A stretch of DNA of 64,000 nt, from IMG/VR virus record IMGVR_UViG_3300043425_001539, positions 124,001 to 188,000 of that record; one strand, written 5' to 3'. This document shows positions 9,526 through 17,779 of this stretch, one piece after another (within the stretch, counting starts at the first letter, position 1; each line of letters begins with the position of its first letter). The position numbers and the translations under genes are program-made. The notes beneath the pieces are model-generated. The model was not told the origin of the DNA. It did not search any database and was given only the letters and a program-made list of their open reading frames with translations. The DNA is from a virus.

Positions 9526-10582
9526 AGATTATTTACTTAAAAACTTTAATGATCATACGGTTTTAAATTACCCACAAACTCCTGAAGAATTTAAAAAGAT
9601 AGTAATGTTTTCAACAATGAGTCAAGAACAGGAGCAAAATCCTACAATTGTTGAAAAAATTAAAAAGGTTTTTTTATATCAAGATGATGCTGATGATTAT
9701 GCTTGTTCTTTAATGGAAAAAGAAATGCCCCTTTTACTTTGGGGTAAAAAAACTTTAATAGAAGAAAGCCAAATTCTTGCAATGACAAAATTTGATCCTT
9801 TTCCAAAAGGAATTTATAATAATCCAAAAAGTATAATTACAAGTAAAAAAGATTTAACTCAAATATATCAAAAAGAAAATTACAAGTTTTTGCCCAAAAC
9901 GTATTTTAATAAAAAAGATGCATTAGAAAATTTGGATTTTCCTATTATAGGTAAATCTTTAAACTCTTTTCAATCAAGAGGAGTTATAAAAATAAATAAT
10001 AAAAAGGAGCTTTCAGAATTATCAAATGAATACGATATTTTTCAACAGCAAATTAAAATTTCAAATGAATATCGTTTTATTTTTTTTAATGGATTTAACA
10101 CAGAAATAACATTATTATGCGGCTTTCATCGTAAACCTACCAACAAAAAGGCAAAAGATTTACGTGAGGCTATGAGTTTTACTTCTATGAAAGAAAAACA
10201 ACCTTCAGAATTTAAGTGGACGCAAGTTGATATAAATAAATTTGCAGATAAAGATCTTTTTGAAATTGCATCAGCTGTATTTAAACATAGCCCAGGATTA
10301 AACATAGTAGGAATTGACGTTGCTTATGAAAAAAATAACTCTAAACCTTATTACATAGAGCAAAATATAACACCTAGTATGATAGCTAATGTACCTTTTT
10401 TGGTATATAAATTTATTTATGAAGATGCATTTTATCCTTTAAGTAAATATACAATACAAAGATTGGAACAACTATCGTTAGGATATATTATCAAAAGACT
10501 TAAAGAAGACGATCTATTTGATGTAGAATCTCAATATGCTGGAATAAATTTAAAAGGAATTTCATATTCCGAAATAATGTAA
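9512..10582 (+). CDS. ATP-grasp ligase-like protein
   Basis: A 356-residue protein. The core (about residues 120-300) has ATP-grasp hallmarks: FPIIGKSLNSFQSRGV with the conserved Lys and the flexible glycine/serine loop, and near the end NIVGIDVAYE followed by YYIEQNITPSM, which supplies the Asp/Glu/Asn metal ligands. ATP-grasp enzymes join a carboxylate to an amine through an acyl-phosphate; RimK-type members add amino acids to peptides. Two start codons are adjacent (9512 and 9515). The N-terminus MKYKDYLLKNF weakly resembles the capsid-targeting leader. It is sandwiched between the virion-type gene (14-nt overlap) and a CapA-like gene (1-nt gap), suggesting one functional unit. Confidence 0.7.
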   Translation: MMKYKDYLLKNFNDHTVLNYPQTPEEFKKIVMFSTMSQEQEQNPTIVEKIKKVFLYQDDADDYACSLMEKEMPLLLWGKKTLIEESQILAMTKFDPFPKGIYNNPKSIITSKKDLTQIYQKENYKFLPKTYFNKKDALENLDFPIIGKSLNSFQSRGVIKINNKKELSELSNEYDIFQQQIKISNEYRFIFFNGFNTEITLLCGFHRKPTNKKAKDLREAMSFTSMKEKQPSEFKWTQVDINKFADKDLFEIASAVFKHSPGLNIVGIDVAYEKNNSKPYYIEQNITPSMIANVPFLVYKFIYEDAFYPLSKYTIQRLEQLSLGYIIKRLKEDDLFDVESQYAGINLKGISYSEIM

Positions 10583-10583
10583 T

Positions 10584-11636
10584 ATGTTATTAAAATACGA
10601 TAGTTTTATAAAAAGACCGTTTAAAATAGGATTTTTCGGTGACATGGGATGTGAAACCATGCAGGTAGATACTATTATTGATTCAGATCCATTAATGTAT
10701 ATCAAAAAGTGGATGAATTCTTTAGATTTTAAAGTAGGCCAACTTGAAACAACTTTCAGTGGATATGAATCAGATTATCCTAAATTTTCATCCTCTGATG
10801 TCTTTGCAGAATACTTAAAAAACAATTTTGATTTATTATTAACAGCAAATAACCACAGTTTAGACGGAGGAATTAAAGGTGCTGTGCGCACATCTAAAAT
10901 ATTAGATGATTTAAAATTACCACATATAGGAACAGGGTTTATAGAAAAACCCAGAACTTTATATGACACAAATATAAACGGTTATACCGTAACATTTTTA
11001 AATTACGTAACATCAATCAATGGAGAAAAAAGCAAAAAGGAAGGCAAAATTTTCACGGACATTAATTCCGAAGAAATCCCATCAGGAGTCGTCAATTTTT
11101 ACGATGAAGCCGAAATTAAAGAAAAGATTAATATTGCGAAAAAGAGAAGTGATATCATCATTCCTACAATCCATCAAAGAAATTCAAGAAAAATAAGGGA
11201 ATTTGGTGAATACGCAACAGAAAAACAAATTGAAGATCTTGAAGCAATATTGGACATGGGTGCCAACATCGTCGTCGGAGCTCACCCTCATGATTTTCAA
11301 GGCGGCCGACTTTATTCAGAAAATCGCATTATCATTTATTCTTTAGGTAATTTTTATAGTGCAATGACTAATAAAAAATATCCAGTCAATTCAGGATGTG
11401 TTATGGTAATAACGTCAGACTCATATCAAAATTTAAGATATTCATTTTTACCTGTTTGCACATATAAAACAAATAATTTCTATTATGTATTACCAATGGC
11501 GCCTATTGAGGTAGGTGCTTATAAATTTATTAACAAGGATGACAGATATGAAATAACAAAAAAATTACAGGAAATTAGAGGGGTATTAAAAAGATGTGAT
11601 TTATCTGAAGAGGTTATTCAAATTCATCATTTATAA
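10584..11636 (+). CDS. CapA-like metallophosphatase-fold protein
   Basis: A 350-residue protein of the CapA/PgsA family (calcineurin-like phosphoesterase fold linked to poly-gamma-glutamate synthesis). Motifs in order: GFFGDMG near residue 16, GQLET near 52, LLTANNHSLDGG near 85, IIPTIHQ in the middle, VVGAHPHDFQGG, and IIYSLGNF. These give the metal-binding Asp, Asn-His and His-x-His residues. No signal peptide or transmembrane anchor is seen, unlike bacterial CapA. It pairs with the ATP-grasp gene immediately upstream. Its last 23 nt overlap the convergent minus-strand gene. The substrate is unknown. Confidence 0.8.
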   Translation: MLLKYDSFIKRPFKIGFFGDMGCETMQVDTIIDSDPLMYIKKWMNSLDFKVGQLETTFSGYESDYPKFSSSDVFAEYLKNNFDLLLTANNHSLDGGIKGAVRTSKILDDLKLPHIGTGFIEKPRTLYDTNINGYTVTFLNYVTSINGEKSKKEGKIFTDINSEEIPSGVVNFYDEAEIKEKINIAKKRSDIIIPTIHQRNSRKIREFGEYATEKQIEDLEAILDMGANIVVGAHPHDFQGGRLYSENRIIIYSLGNFYSAMTNKKYPVNSGCVMVITSDSYQNLRYSFLPVCTYKTNNFYYVLPMAPIEVGAYKFINKDDRYEITKKLQEIRGVLKRCDLSEEVIQIHHL

Positions 11637-12042
11637 AATTAATAGGCTGACATTTTATTATATGAACTTTTTTAGCGGTTGGATAATAAACTATTTCATG
11701 GAAAAGTTCATATAATTCTTCATTCTTTCCTTTATCCGTTAAAAAAATCACCTTTTCAATCGACGTTTCTAATTCAGCAAAATTAATCAGCCCTTTTATA
11801 CTTTCATAATTTATGTTAGGATTAATATAAATTATAGACTGCATCCTAGTGCCAGCGGATACAGTCTTTATTTGTTTTTTAATTTTTTCGTTGATTATAA
11901 AATAAGAATAATCGGTTAGATCTTCAGATAAATAACCTAAAGATCTAACCACTTCATTTGTATCTATGATTAATTGTTTTCTTAGATTCAAAAATGCTTT
12001 TCTCAATCTTTCTTTATCACCGTACGTTACGTACAAATTCAT
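11614..12042 (-). CDS. hypothetical protein
   Basis: A 142-residue soluble protein with no motif I recognise. It begins MNLYVTYGDKERLRKAFLNL and has alternating helical and strand segments, including a hydrophobic VIFLTDKG segment. It overlaps the convergent CapA-like gene by 23 nt at its 3' end and the upstream gene by 1 nt, so it is a genuine member of the minus-strand run. Confidence 0.55.
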   Translation of the reverse strand: MNLYVTYGDKERLRKAFLNLRKQLIIDTNEVVRSLGYLSEDLTDYSYFIINEKIKKQIKTVSAGTRMQSIIYINPNINYESIKGLINFAELETSIEKVIFLTDKGKNEELYELFHEIVYYPTAKKVHIIKCQPINFINDEFE

Positions 12043-12350
12043 TATTTATTCTTCTTTTTTCTGGCTTCACGTTCCTCATCTTTTAATTTTTCATTTAACA
12101 GAATTTGTTCAGCCTTTTCTTGGGTATATCCCATTTTTTCAATATAAAATTGAAGTCTTTTTGTATATAATTGTATTTCATTTTCAATCGCTATTGCTTC
12201 AAGATTTTCTTTGCGATCTTTTTGAATAGCTAAACTTTCTTCTTTTCTTTTCTGCAAAAGTTTTTCTTTAAGTTCTTTCGGAGCAATTTTTAAAAGTTTA
12301 TTTATGCCTAACTGCTTGTCAATTTTTCTTCTTTCTTTGCGATTATACAT
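12042..12350 (-). CDS. small charged coiled-coil protein
   Basis: A 102-residue protein, very rich in Lys, Glu and Arg, predicted to be almost entirely helical. It starts MYNRKERRKIDKQLG and ends with a basic tail (EEREARKKKNK), which could bind nucleic acid. It overlaps its neighbours by 1 and 8 nt, so it is translationally coupled to the Nudix gene upstream. Function unknown. Confidence 0.55.
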   Translation of the reverse strand: MYNRKERRKIDKQLGINKLLKIAPKELKEKLLQKRKEESLAIQKDRKENLEAIAIENEIQLYTKRLQFYIEKMGYTQEKAEQILLNEKLKDEEREARKKKNK

Positions 12351-12888
12351 CTGTTGGTATTGATTTTTGATAAAAGAAATTAAATAATCTTAAAAATGCC
12401 GCAAGCGGAAGTAATTCATCAGTTGATAATCCTTCGTTTGCAGGTGCTAAATGAAATGTTGACATTTCTTCTTTTTTGCTTCCATCTCCTGTTGCCTCGC
12501 CTAAAGTAAGGCCAGATACATCAATAGCAAAAGTAGGTATCATTCTATCGCTATCTTTATATGGATAAAAATTTCCTAAATAAATTATGCGTCCTATCTG
12601 ATCTTGTGGACATTCAATTCCGCCTTCTTCTTTTAATTCACGTATTACCGTTTGAACCAAATCTTCATCCTCAGTTTCAACCGTGCCTGTTATTAATGTG
12701 TTTGCATAGCCACTTTCTCTAAAAGGATTATATTCTTTTAAAAAACCTATTTTATCCACAATATTATGTTCATCAACCGTAAAGGGCATCACTGCAATTG
12801 ACATAGTTTTAGCCTTTAGGCCTATTTGGCCTTCTATATCAATTACATCAAATTTTTTGGAACTATACAGTACTTTGTAATCTTTCAT
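12343..12888 (-). CDS. Nudix hydrolase
   Basis: I chose the ATG at 12888 (181 residues, MKDYKVLYSS) over the ORF start at 12951, because the longer form would overlap the upstream gene by 89 nt. A Nudix box is visible: GTVETEDEDLVQTVIREL followed by KEEGGI. This has the REL-x-EE-G core, although the first Gly to Glu spacing is one residue longer than the classic box. Nudix enzymes hydrolyse nucleoside diphosphates linked to another moiety (NTPs, NDP-sugars, ADP-ribose, NAD). The substrate cannot be read from sequence. It could serve NDP-sugar or nucleotide turnover in this phage. Confidence 0.8.
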   Translation of the reverse strand: MKDYKVLYSSKKFDVIDIEGQIGLKAKTMSIAVMPFTVDEHNIVDKIGFLKEYNPFRESGYANTLITGTVETEDEDLVQTVIRELKEEGGIECPQDQIGRIIYLGNFYPYKDSDRMIPTFAIDVSGLTLGEATGDGSKKEEMSTFHLAPANEGLSTDELLPLAAFLRLFNFFYQKSIPTDV

Positions 12889-13417
12889 TGCGTTTATTTT
12901 TTGTGGTTTTAACTTTTTTATCAAATGCTTTTTGCGCAATTTGTTCAGCAATCTTTTCTTTAATTGCGTCAGTCTGAATTGATGATGCTAAAAATTTTAG
13001 AATTTGTTCTTCTCCATTATCATAAGATGCTGATAAAACTTTCATTAATTCAACAGAAGGCAGATTAACATCAACTTCAATTGTGAATTTTTCTTTGGTT
13101 TTTTTGCTACTATGCAAAAGCTGTTCAAGCGGAGATAGCGCAACTTCTTTACTTGCTGTTATATCAGGCAAGTTATTTTTTTGAACCGCTTTTTTAACTT
13201 CTTTAACAGGTTGCGGCATTAAATCGGATAAAAACATTGCCTCATTTTCACTTGGAATTTCGATCAAATACTCATTGATAAGTAAAGTATTAATCATACT
13301 GCCATCATTAAAAACTAAGTACTCGATATTATCTTCTTTCCAAATTTCCCCCGAAGATTTAACTATTGTTCCAACTTTGTCACCTTTAGTCCATTGATAA
13401 ATTTGTTCTTTTGTCAT
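12863..13417 (-). CDS. hypothetical protein, helical C-terminus
   Basis: The ATG at 13417 (MTKEQIYQWTKGDKV, 184 residues) is preferred because a longer frame from 13570 would overlap the upstream gene by 128 nt. The N-terminal 60 residues (GDKVGTIVKSSG, YLVFNDGS) look like a small beta barrel. The rest is a charged helical segment ending in a basic tail. No family is recognised. It overlaps the Nudix gene by 26 nt. Confidence 0.55.
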   Translation of the reverse strand: MTKEQIYQWTKGDKVGTIVKSSGEIWKEDNIEYLVFNDGSMINTLLINEYLIEIPSENEAMFLSDLMPQPVKEVKKAVQKNNLPDITASKEVALSPLEQLLHSSKKTKEKFTIEVDVNLPSVELMKVLSASYDNGEEQILKFLASSIQTDAIKEKIAEQIAQKAFDKKVKTTKNKRNERLQSTV

Positions 13418-13442
13418 TTCTTTAATTTTAGTATATATTGGG

Positions 13443-13769
13443 TTAGATAATGATGTGATTTTTGTATTCTCGATGGTATTCTCGCATCCATTCTTCTGAG
13501 AAACCTTGGGCTGCCCACGAAAGGTAATCCTCTCTAAAAATTGCAAGAAATTCTTCAATGTGTTTTTCATAATTACCTTTGCTGAGCTGATTAAGTTGAT
13601 TGACAGGTATTCTAAATGTATGTTTTGTTCCTTTAATTCTCCAAAACATATTTATTAAGGTTCCAACATATCCATAACCATATTCTATTATTAAAGGAGT
13701 CCATTTTTGTGGTTTAATTTCAATTTCTGTTATACCCCACAACTCATCAAAATTTTTATGATACGGCAT
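13443..13769 (-). CDS. hypothetical protein
   Basis: A 108-residue soluble protein beginning MPYHKNFDELWGITEIEI and rich in aromatic residues (Trp, Tyr, Phe). No motif is recognised. It is separated by 4 nt from the upstream 64-residue gene and by 25 nt from the downstream one, so it is in the same run. Confidence 0.5.
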   Translation of the reverse strand: MPYHKNFDELWGITEIEIKPQKWTPLIIEYGYGYVGTLINMFWRIKGTKHTFRIPVNQLNQLSKGNYEKHIEEFLAIFREDYLSWAAQGFSEEWMREYHREYKNHIII

Positions 13770-13773
13770 GAAA

Positions 13774-13968
13774 TTATTTTTGAGTATTTTCGGTTGTTTC
13801 TAATGTTTTAAGCAAAAGTTCCAAAATATCTTCTCGTTTGATATTATGTAATTCTTGCATATTTTCTAAATCTTGTTTCATAATACGAATGGAGCCGTGT
13901 ACTTCTTCTCCATTTGAAATTTGGATTACTAATGAATCCCAATCATAAATAAAATTTTCTTGTGACAT
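13774..13968 (-). CDS. small hypothetical protein
   Basis: A 64-residue acidic protein, first gene of the minus-strand run that follows the terminator at 14.02-14.06 kb. The leader is AT-rich with no Shine-Dalgarno sequence. No family is recognised. Confidence 0.5.
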   Translation of the reverse strand: MSQENFIYDWDSLVIQISNGEEVHGSIRIMKQDLENMQELHNIKREDILELLLKTLETTENTQK

Positions 13969-14021
13969 ATTTTTGTTTTAATTATTTATATTCAGATTAA
14001 AATAATGGTTTTAAAAAAAAC

Positions 14022-14057
14022 AAAAAACCCGGAGGACTTTTAAATCTCCGGGTTTTT
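14022..14057 (-). terminator. intrinsic terminator after the capsid-targeted nuclease-like gene
   Basis: A strong GC-rich hairpin, AAAAACCCGGAG on one arm and CTCCGGGTTTTT on the other with a loop of about 10 nt. It lies 17 nt beyond the stop of the gene at 14074. Read on the minus strand the stem is followed by a T-run; A/T runs on both sides make it potentially bidirectional. Confidence 0.85.
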
Positions 14058-14073
14058 GTTTGATTAAAATTTC

Positions 14074-15111
14074 TTAGCGTTTTTTCCGATAAATACCTAC
14101 AGTAGATTCACGTGAAGTGTACCAACTAGAATAGGAAATTATATTGCCGTAACTCAAAATTTGTGATAGCGGAGCACCAGTTATTTGCAAAATTTGGCAA
14201 TGGGTATTACCGTCTGTAAACACCATAATATCGTCAAACCCAGCATAGTCTTTATAAGTTAGCATTTGAATTGCCAAAAACAGATTAGATAACTCATCAG
14301 GAGTTTTAATACCTTTCATAACCATGTTTGTCATTTCTTCTTTATATGAAGTTAAAGAATCAGGCATTTGTGATAAAGCCAAAACAAACTTAGCTGCTTC
14401 TGCTCTAGTGAATTTTTTATTGGCAACAGCAGGAAAAATATCTTTCTTGATAGTAGTTGAACTAATACCTCTACTTACAATTTCCGAACCTAAAATTTTA
14501 TTTACGTTATCTAAGGCATCAACTCCATTTACCAATCTTCCTATCGGAGAAAGCCTACCGTTTTTTCCTTTCACTTCAACATTTCTTTTGTTAATAGGAT
14601 CATAAAGATCTCCTTTAGTTCCTTTTTGAAATGTGGTAAATACCGAAAACATTAATTCGCCAGGTCCCATATCGCCTGCTAATGCAAAATAAAGTTCCTG
14701 AAAAAATTTATCAGAAAAACCTTTATAATATGAAGCTAATGCTGAATACGGGTCAAATAAATTTCCGTACATGGAAGTAGATGACATAGGCAAAGGATTG
14801 TTTTCCAGCAAATCAATTATTTGTCCTAAATTTTCAGGTCCTCCTGTGTATAATCTTTTTGCAAGATTTTTAACCTTTTCAGCTCCTTCAGCTCTTGCGG
14901 CAGGTGGTAACTTAGCAAAAGCAATATCTTTCAAATGATTAAATGCAGATTCAGCTAAAGTATTCTTAATTGAATTAACTTTTTCGCTAAACTTTGGATC
15001 GTCTGCATCAAGTGTACCAAGAACATCTTTGCCGGGAGTATCTTGGGCATTGATATATACCAAATTATTTTCTACAAGAAAATCTTGATAAGATAAGAAA
15101 TGTGTTTTCAT
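14074..15111 (-). CDS. capsid-targeted protein with PD-(D/E)XK nuclease-like residues
   Basis: A 345-residue protein. Its leader MKTHFLSYQDFLVEN matches the T4 internal-protein capsid-targeting signal, with a predicted gp21-type cut after L-V-E (residue 14). In the centre, GPGELMF (Glu152), KGTKGDLYD (Asp168) and NVEVKGKNGR (Glu179, Lys181) give the E...D...ExK spacing of the PD-(D/E)XK nuclease superfamily. The simplest reading is a DNA or RNA nuclease packed in the head and injected with the genome, for example to attack host or competitor nucleic acid. The nuclease call is motif-based inference. The gene has its own strong terminator and overlaps the upstream small gene by 4 nt. Confidence 0.65.
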   Translation of the reverse strand: MKTHFLSYQDFLVENNLVYINAQDTPGKDVLGTLDADDPKFSEKVNSIKNTLAESAFNHLKDIAFAKLPPAARAEGAEKVKNLAKRLYTGGPENLGQIIDLLENNPLPMSSTSMYGNLFDPYSALASYYKGFSDKFFQELYFALAGDMGPGELMFSVFTTFQKGTKGDLYDPINKRNVEVKGKNGRLSPIGRLVNGVDALDNVNKILGSEIVSRGISSTTIKKDIFPAVANKKFTRAEAAKFVLALSQMPDSLTSYKEEMTNMVMKGIKTPDELSNLFLAIQMLTYKDYAGFDDIMVFTDGNTHCQILQITGAPLSQILSYGNIISYSSWYTSRESTVGIYRKKR

Positions 15112-15317
15112 TCATGTTCTATTTTTAATTGGCGCAATGCATTGCTTGCAATATCTTGATAATAACTAGGATTATCCAACACTTTGATTATATATAACCC
15201 ATTCAAACTTTCTCCTTCCTTCATCTTTGATTTAATGTGTTCAAGAGGATTTGATATTGCTTTAAGAGCATTAATTGCTATTTCATATTTTTCTATTTCT
15301 ACGTTATTCAAGCTCAT
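15108..15317 (-). CDS. small hypothetical protein
   Basis: A 69-residue helical protein with no recognised motif. Its stop overlaps the start of the capsid-targeted nuclease-like gene (4 nt, ATGA arrangement), so the pair is translationally coupled. It could be a small partner or inhibitor of that protein, but this is only positional inference. Confidence 0.5.
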   Translation of the reverse strand: MSLNNVEIEKYEIAINALKAISNPLEHIKSKMKEGESLNGLYIIKVLDNPSYYQDIASNALRQLKIEHE

Positions 15318-15335
15318 TTTTGTGTTTATTAAAAA

Positions 15336-15593
15336 TTAAATTAGATCACTAAAATCTTCAGCTTCTTTTCCTTTATTAACAATTGCAAAACCATCTATAT
15401 AATCAACAATCCCACTTTTGCTAATTCCACGTATCTCGTGGTCCACTATCATAGTTCGAAAATGATCCCTAATTAAAGATTGCGCTTGCTCGATAGATTC
15501 AGCATTAACCAAAAAAGTTTCCATTTTTGATCGCAATTTACCCGTGTCAACATCTTCACTTGTTACACGTACTCGTACTGTCCAATGACTCAT
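15336..15593 (-). CDS. DUF4494-like protein
   Basis: An 85-residue protein beginning MSHWTVRVRVTSEDVDTGK, followed by TFLVNAESIEQAQSLI. This resembles the DUF4494 family common in Bacteroidota genomes (a W-x-[CV]-x-V start, a polar turn, then E-x-[FY]-L-V-x-A-x-[ST]-x-x-E-A). Function is unknown. It supports a Bacteroidota host link. Confidence 0.5.
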   Translation of the reverse strand: MSHWTVRVRVTSEDVDTGKLRSKMETFLVNAESIEQAQSLIRDHFRTMIVDHEIRGISKSGIVDYIDGFAIVNKGKEAEDFSDLI

Positions 15594-15633
15594 AATTTAA
15601 TAATTTTAAAAAGGTTAAAAAATTTTATAATAT

Positions 15634-16248
15634 TTATACTTTTACTCTAAAATAAATGTAATAATCTTTATATAAAGGATTATTTTTGGGAAAATTTCCA
15701 ACATCGATTGCGTTTGGAATAACTTCCTTAATTGCTTTTGTTATAAATTCTTTAGAATGAGTTGTAGGATCGGTTGGATCCTTAATTGGCATTTCTACCG
15801 TAATATATTCCAATCGATTTAATTCTGTTTTTAAAAGTTCAGGTTTGTCATCTCTTTCATTTTTAGTAAAAGCATATTTTTTTATATCATCAGGTAATGC
15901 TTTAAACTCTTTGTGAGCATTTTTTTTAATTATTTCAATAAATTGTTTAATACCATCCAATAAATCATATAAATCTTTCTTTCCTTTAACGGTAACAAAG
16001 GATCCATACGTAGAAGTGTCAAGATCTTTTTCGACAGTTATTTCTTTGCCTACTAATGTTGGGATCAACCTATCTTGCAAATATCCTAAAACTTTTAAAT
16101 TCCCACCGCTATATTTAATTTTTCCTCCATACGAAAGAGCATATCTATCTCTTGATAAACCCCATCCAGGTGCTTCACCAAAATAAGTTTTTCTTAATGA
16201 TGCTTGTGCTTCATTGATAAATTGATCATAATCTTGAACGTAATTCAT
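15634..16248 (-). CDS. capsid-targeted internal protein
   Basis: A 204-residue protein. The leader MNYVQDYDQFINEAQ fits the T4 capsid-targeting consensus, with cleavage predicted after I-N-E (residue 13). The mature part has alternating strands and helices and no catalytic motif I know. It shares loose features with the capsid-targeted protein at 56.7-57.3 kb (a Y-x-G-G-K-[IV] segment, then a helix of the type DLLDGIKQFIEIIKKNA), so the two may be distant paralogues. Confidence 0.65.
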   Translation of the reverse strand: MNYVQDYDQFINEAQASLRKTYFGEAPGWGLSRDRYALSYGGKIKYSGGNLKVLGYLQDRLIPTLVGKEITVEKDLDTSTYGSFVTVKGKKDLYDLLDGIKQFIEIIKKNAHKEFKALPDDIKKYAFTKNERDDKPELLKTELNRLEYITVEMPIKDPTDPTTHSKEFITKAIKEVIPNAIDVGNFPKNNPLYKDYYIYFRVKV

Positions 16249-16276
16249 TTAATATTATTTTTTTAACTTATCGCTA

Positions 16277-16531
16277 TTATCTAGCGCTCTTCATCATGGA
16301 TTCACACTCTTTGGCTAATTCACTTATCATAGCTTCATTTAGATTTGCATATTCGCCCAACCATTTTTCGGCAATCTCCTCTTTATCTTTGCTATTATGA
16401 TATTCTTTCATTTCATTTAATGCAGATTCATAACAATTTTTTAAAGCTTCCCAACACTTTTCTGAAACAGCATTCTTTGTTTTGCTTGTATCTTTTTCCT
16501 TAATAAAATCGTCAAATCTTTTAACTTCCAT
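16277..16531 (-). CDS. small protein with capsid-targeting-like leader
   Basis: An 84-residue, mostly helical, charged protein. It begins MEVKRFDDFIKEKD, which matches the capsid-targeting pattern ([FY]-x-x-F-I-x-E) with a possible cut after I-K-E. The remainder has two Cys and many Glu/Lys and no known domain. It sits beside another capsid-targeted gene. Confidence 0.6.
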   Translation of the reverse strand: MEVKRFDDFIKEKDTSKTKNAVSEKCWEALKNCYESALNEMKEYHNSKDKEEIAEKWLGEYANLNEAMISELAKECESMMKSAR

Positions 16532-16560
16532 GGTATGGTTTTTATATATTTATCATTTGA

Positions 16561-16590
16561 TAAAGGAGGGTTTTTAGGCCCTCCTTTATT
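16561..16590. terminator. hairpin between genes, probable terminator
   Basis: Inverted repeat AAAGGAGGG / CCCTCCTTT with an 8-nt loop, located 6 nt beyond the stop of the DUF932-like gene. The T-tract on the minus strand is short (TTTATC), so termination may be partial; on the plus strand the stem is followed by ATTTT. Confidence 0.6.
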
Positions 16591-16596
16591 TTGATA

Positions 16597-17733
16597 TTAA
16601 AGCATTTCAATTAATTGAGGATAATCAACTTTAACATTTTTAGCAACATCTTCTAAATCAAGTTGTTTTTTGAACAAAAGATCAGATGCTTTGATTTGCA
16701 AATCAGCACGGTCAGTATATTCCATCGAAATTTTTTCCGGGTGTGACGCAATGTATGTAAGCATATTAAAAAAGTCATATGCGCAAATGCCTGAATTTGC
16801 TGTGCTTTGCCATTTATTTGATTTTTCTTTTACGTCAGTTCCGTATGCCTGATAAAAAGGTGAATCATCAAGATAAGAATAAATTATTTTATCATAGTTA
16901 TCATTCTGATTCTTGCGCTCAAACCACTTACGAAAATGATAAAATTCTGCAATAGAGATATTATTACTTTGCAAATGACGAACCGCGTGTTGTAGTTCCT
17001 GTGACATTGTTTCAGAATTTTGAATCAATGCTTTTTCAATTATGCTTTGAATCTTTTGATTGTTATATTTGGATTGTGTGATATTGCTATTAAAGCCATA
17101 TTGCATTCCAGTGTTTCCATTTGAACAAGAAAGCCTCTCAAAGAATGGAGCATAATTAAACTGTACTCCGCCAAATGAAAATCTTTCGCCAGTTTTCCAA
17201 ATGTCAACGCCTGTTCCAAACATATCAACATCAGAATTATTATCCAACAAAGTCAAGTCAACTAATCCACGAGATGCATCCAAACCGATACTTTTTAGTG
17301 AATATTCTTTTTCAGATTCAGCCAAAGAATCAGTAATCCACCCCAAAAAACGCTCCATATCTCGATTATCCTCTTTTTTCTTGTTTTCGTTCCGATTAAA
17401 TACGCTAATAATTTCTTTTTTGGTCATAGAAGAGCCCGGCCTTACTTTAGCATACATTTTATGTTCGGATTCAGCTTTTTGCAAACGCTTTGACACATTG
17501 TACCAATCTTCAGGACTCATTTTCTTTTCAAGATCAGTAAAATTGGAACGAACTCTTAAAGCATTTAATACACTTTTTTGTGCGTTTCCTGTTAATTTAA
17601 CATCATTCAAGAAAATTCCGTTTTCTATCTTTAGATCACCTAACTTAAATTCTTGAATTGAGAAGTTTGAAGCTTCTTTAAAAATTCGTTCAGATTCTTC
17701 CTGAATCTTTTGGATAACATTTTGGTTGTTCAT
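16597..17733 (-). CDS. DUF932-like phage protein
   Basis: A 378-residue protein. The segments FFERLSCSNGNTGMQ near residue 205 and WQSTANSGICAYDFFNMLTY near residue 325 resemble the DUF932 / phage-plasmid-like TIGR03299 group, where a V-C-x-N-G motif and a late W-x-x-x-N-x-[ILV]-T line are conserved. The biochemical role of that family is not established. Gaps on both sides (46 nt and 65 nt) and the downstream hairpin suggest it is transcribed as its own unit. Confidence 0.5.
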   Translation of the reverse strand: MNNQNVIQKIQEESERIFKEASNFSIQEFKLGDLKIENGIFLNDVKLTGNAQKSVLNALRVRSNFTDLEKKMSPEDWYNVSKRLQKAESEHKMYAKVRPGSSMTKKEIISVFNRNENKKKEDNRDMERFLGWITDSLAESEKEYSLKSIGLDASRGLVDLTLLDNNSDVDMFGTGVDIWKTGERFSFGGVQFNYAPFFERLSCSNGNTGMQYGFNSNITQSKYNNQKIQSIIEKALIQNSETMSQELQHAVRHLQSNNISIAEFYHFRKWFERKNQNDNYDKIIYSYLDDSPFYQAYGTDVKEKSNKWQSTANSGICAYDFFNMLTYIASHPEKISMEYTDRADLQIKASDLLFKKQLDLEDVAKNVKVDYPQLIEML

Positions 17734-17779
17734 AAAAAAATTTATTTTTTATTTTTATATTCTAAGAATTTAAAAAGTT

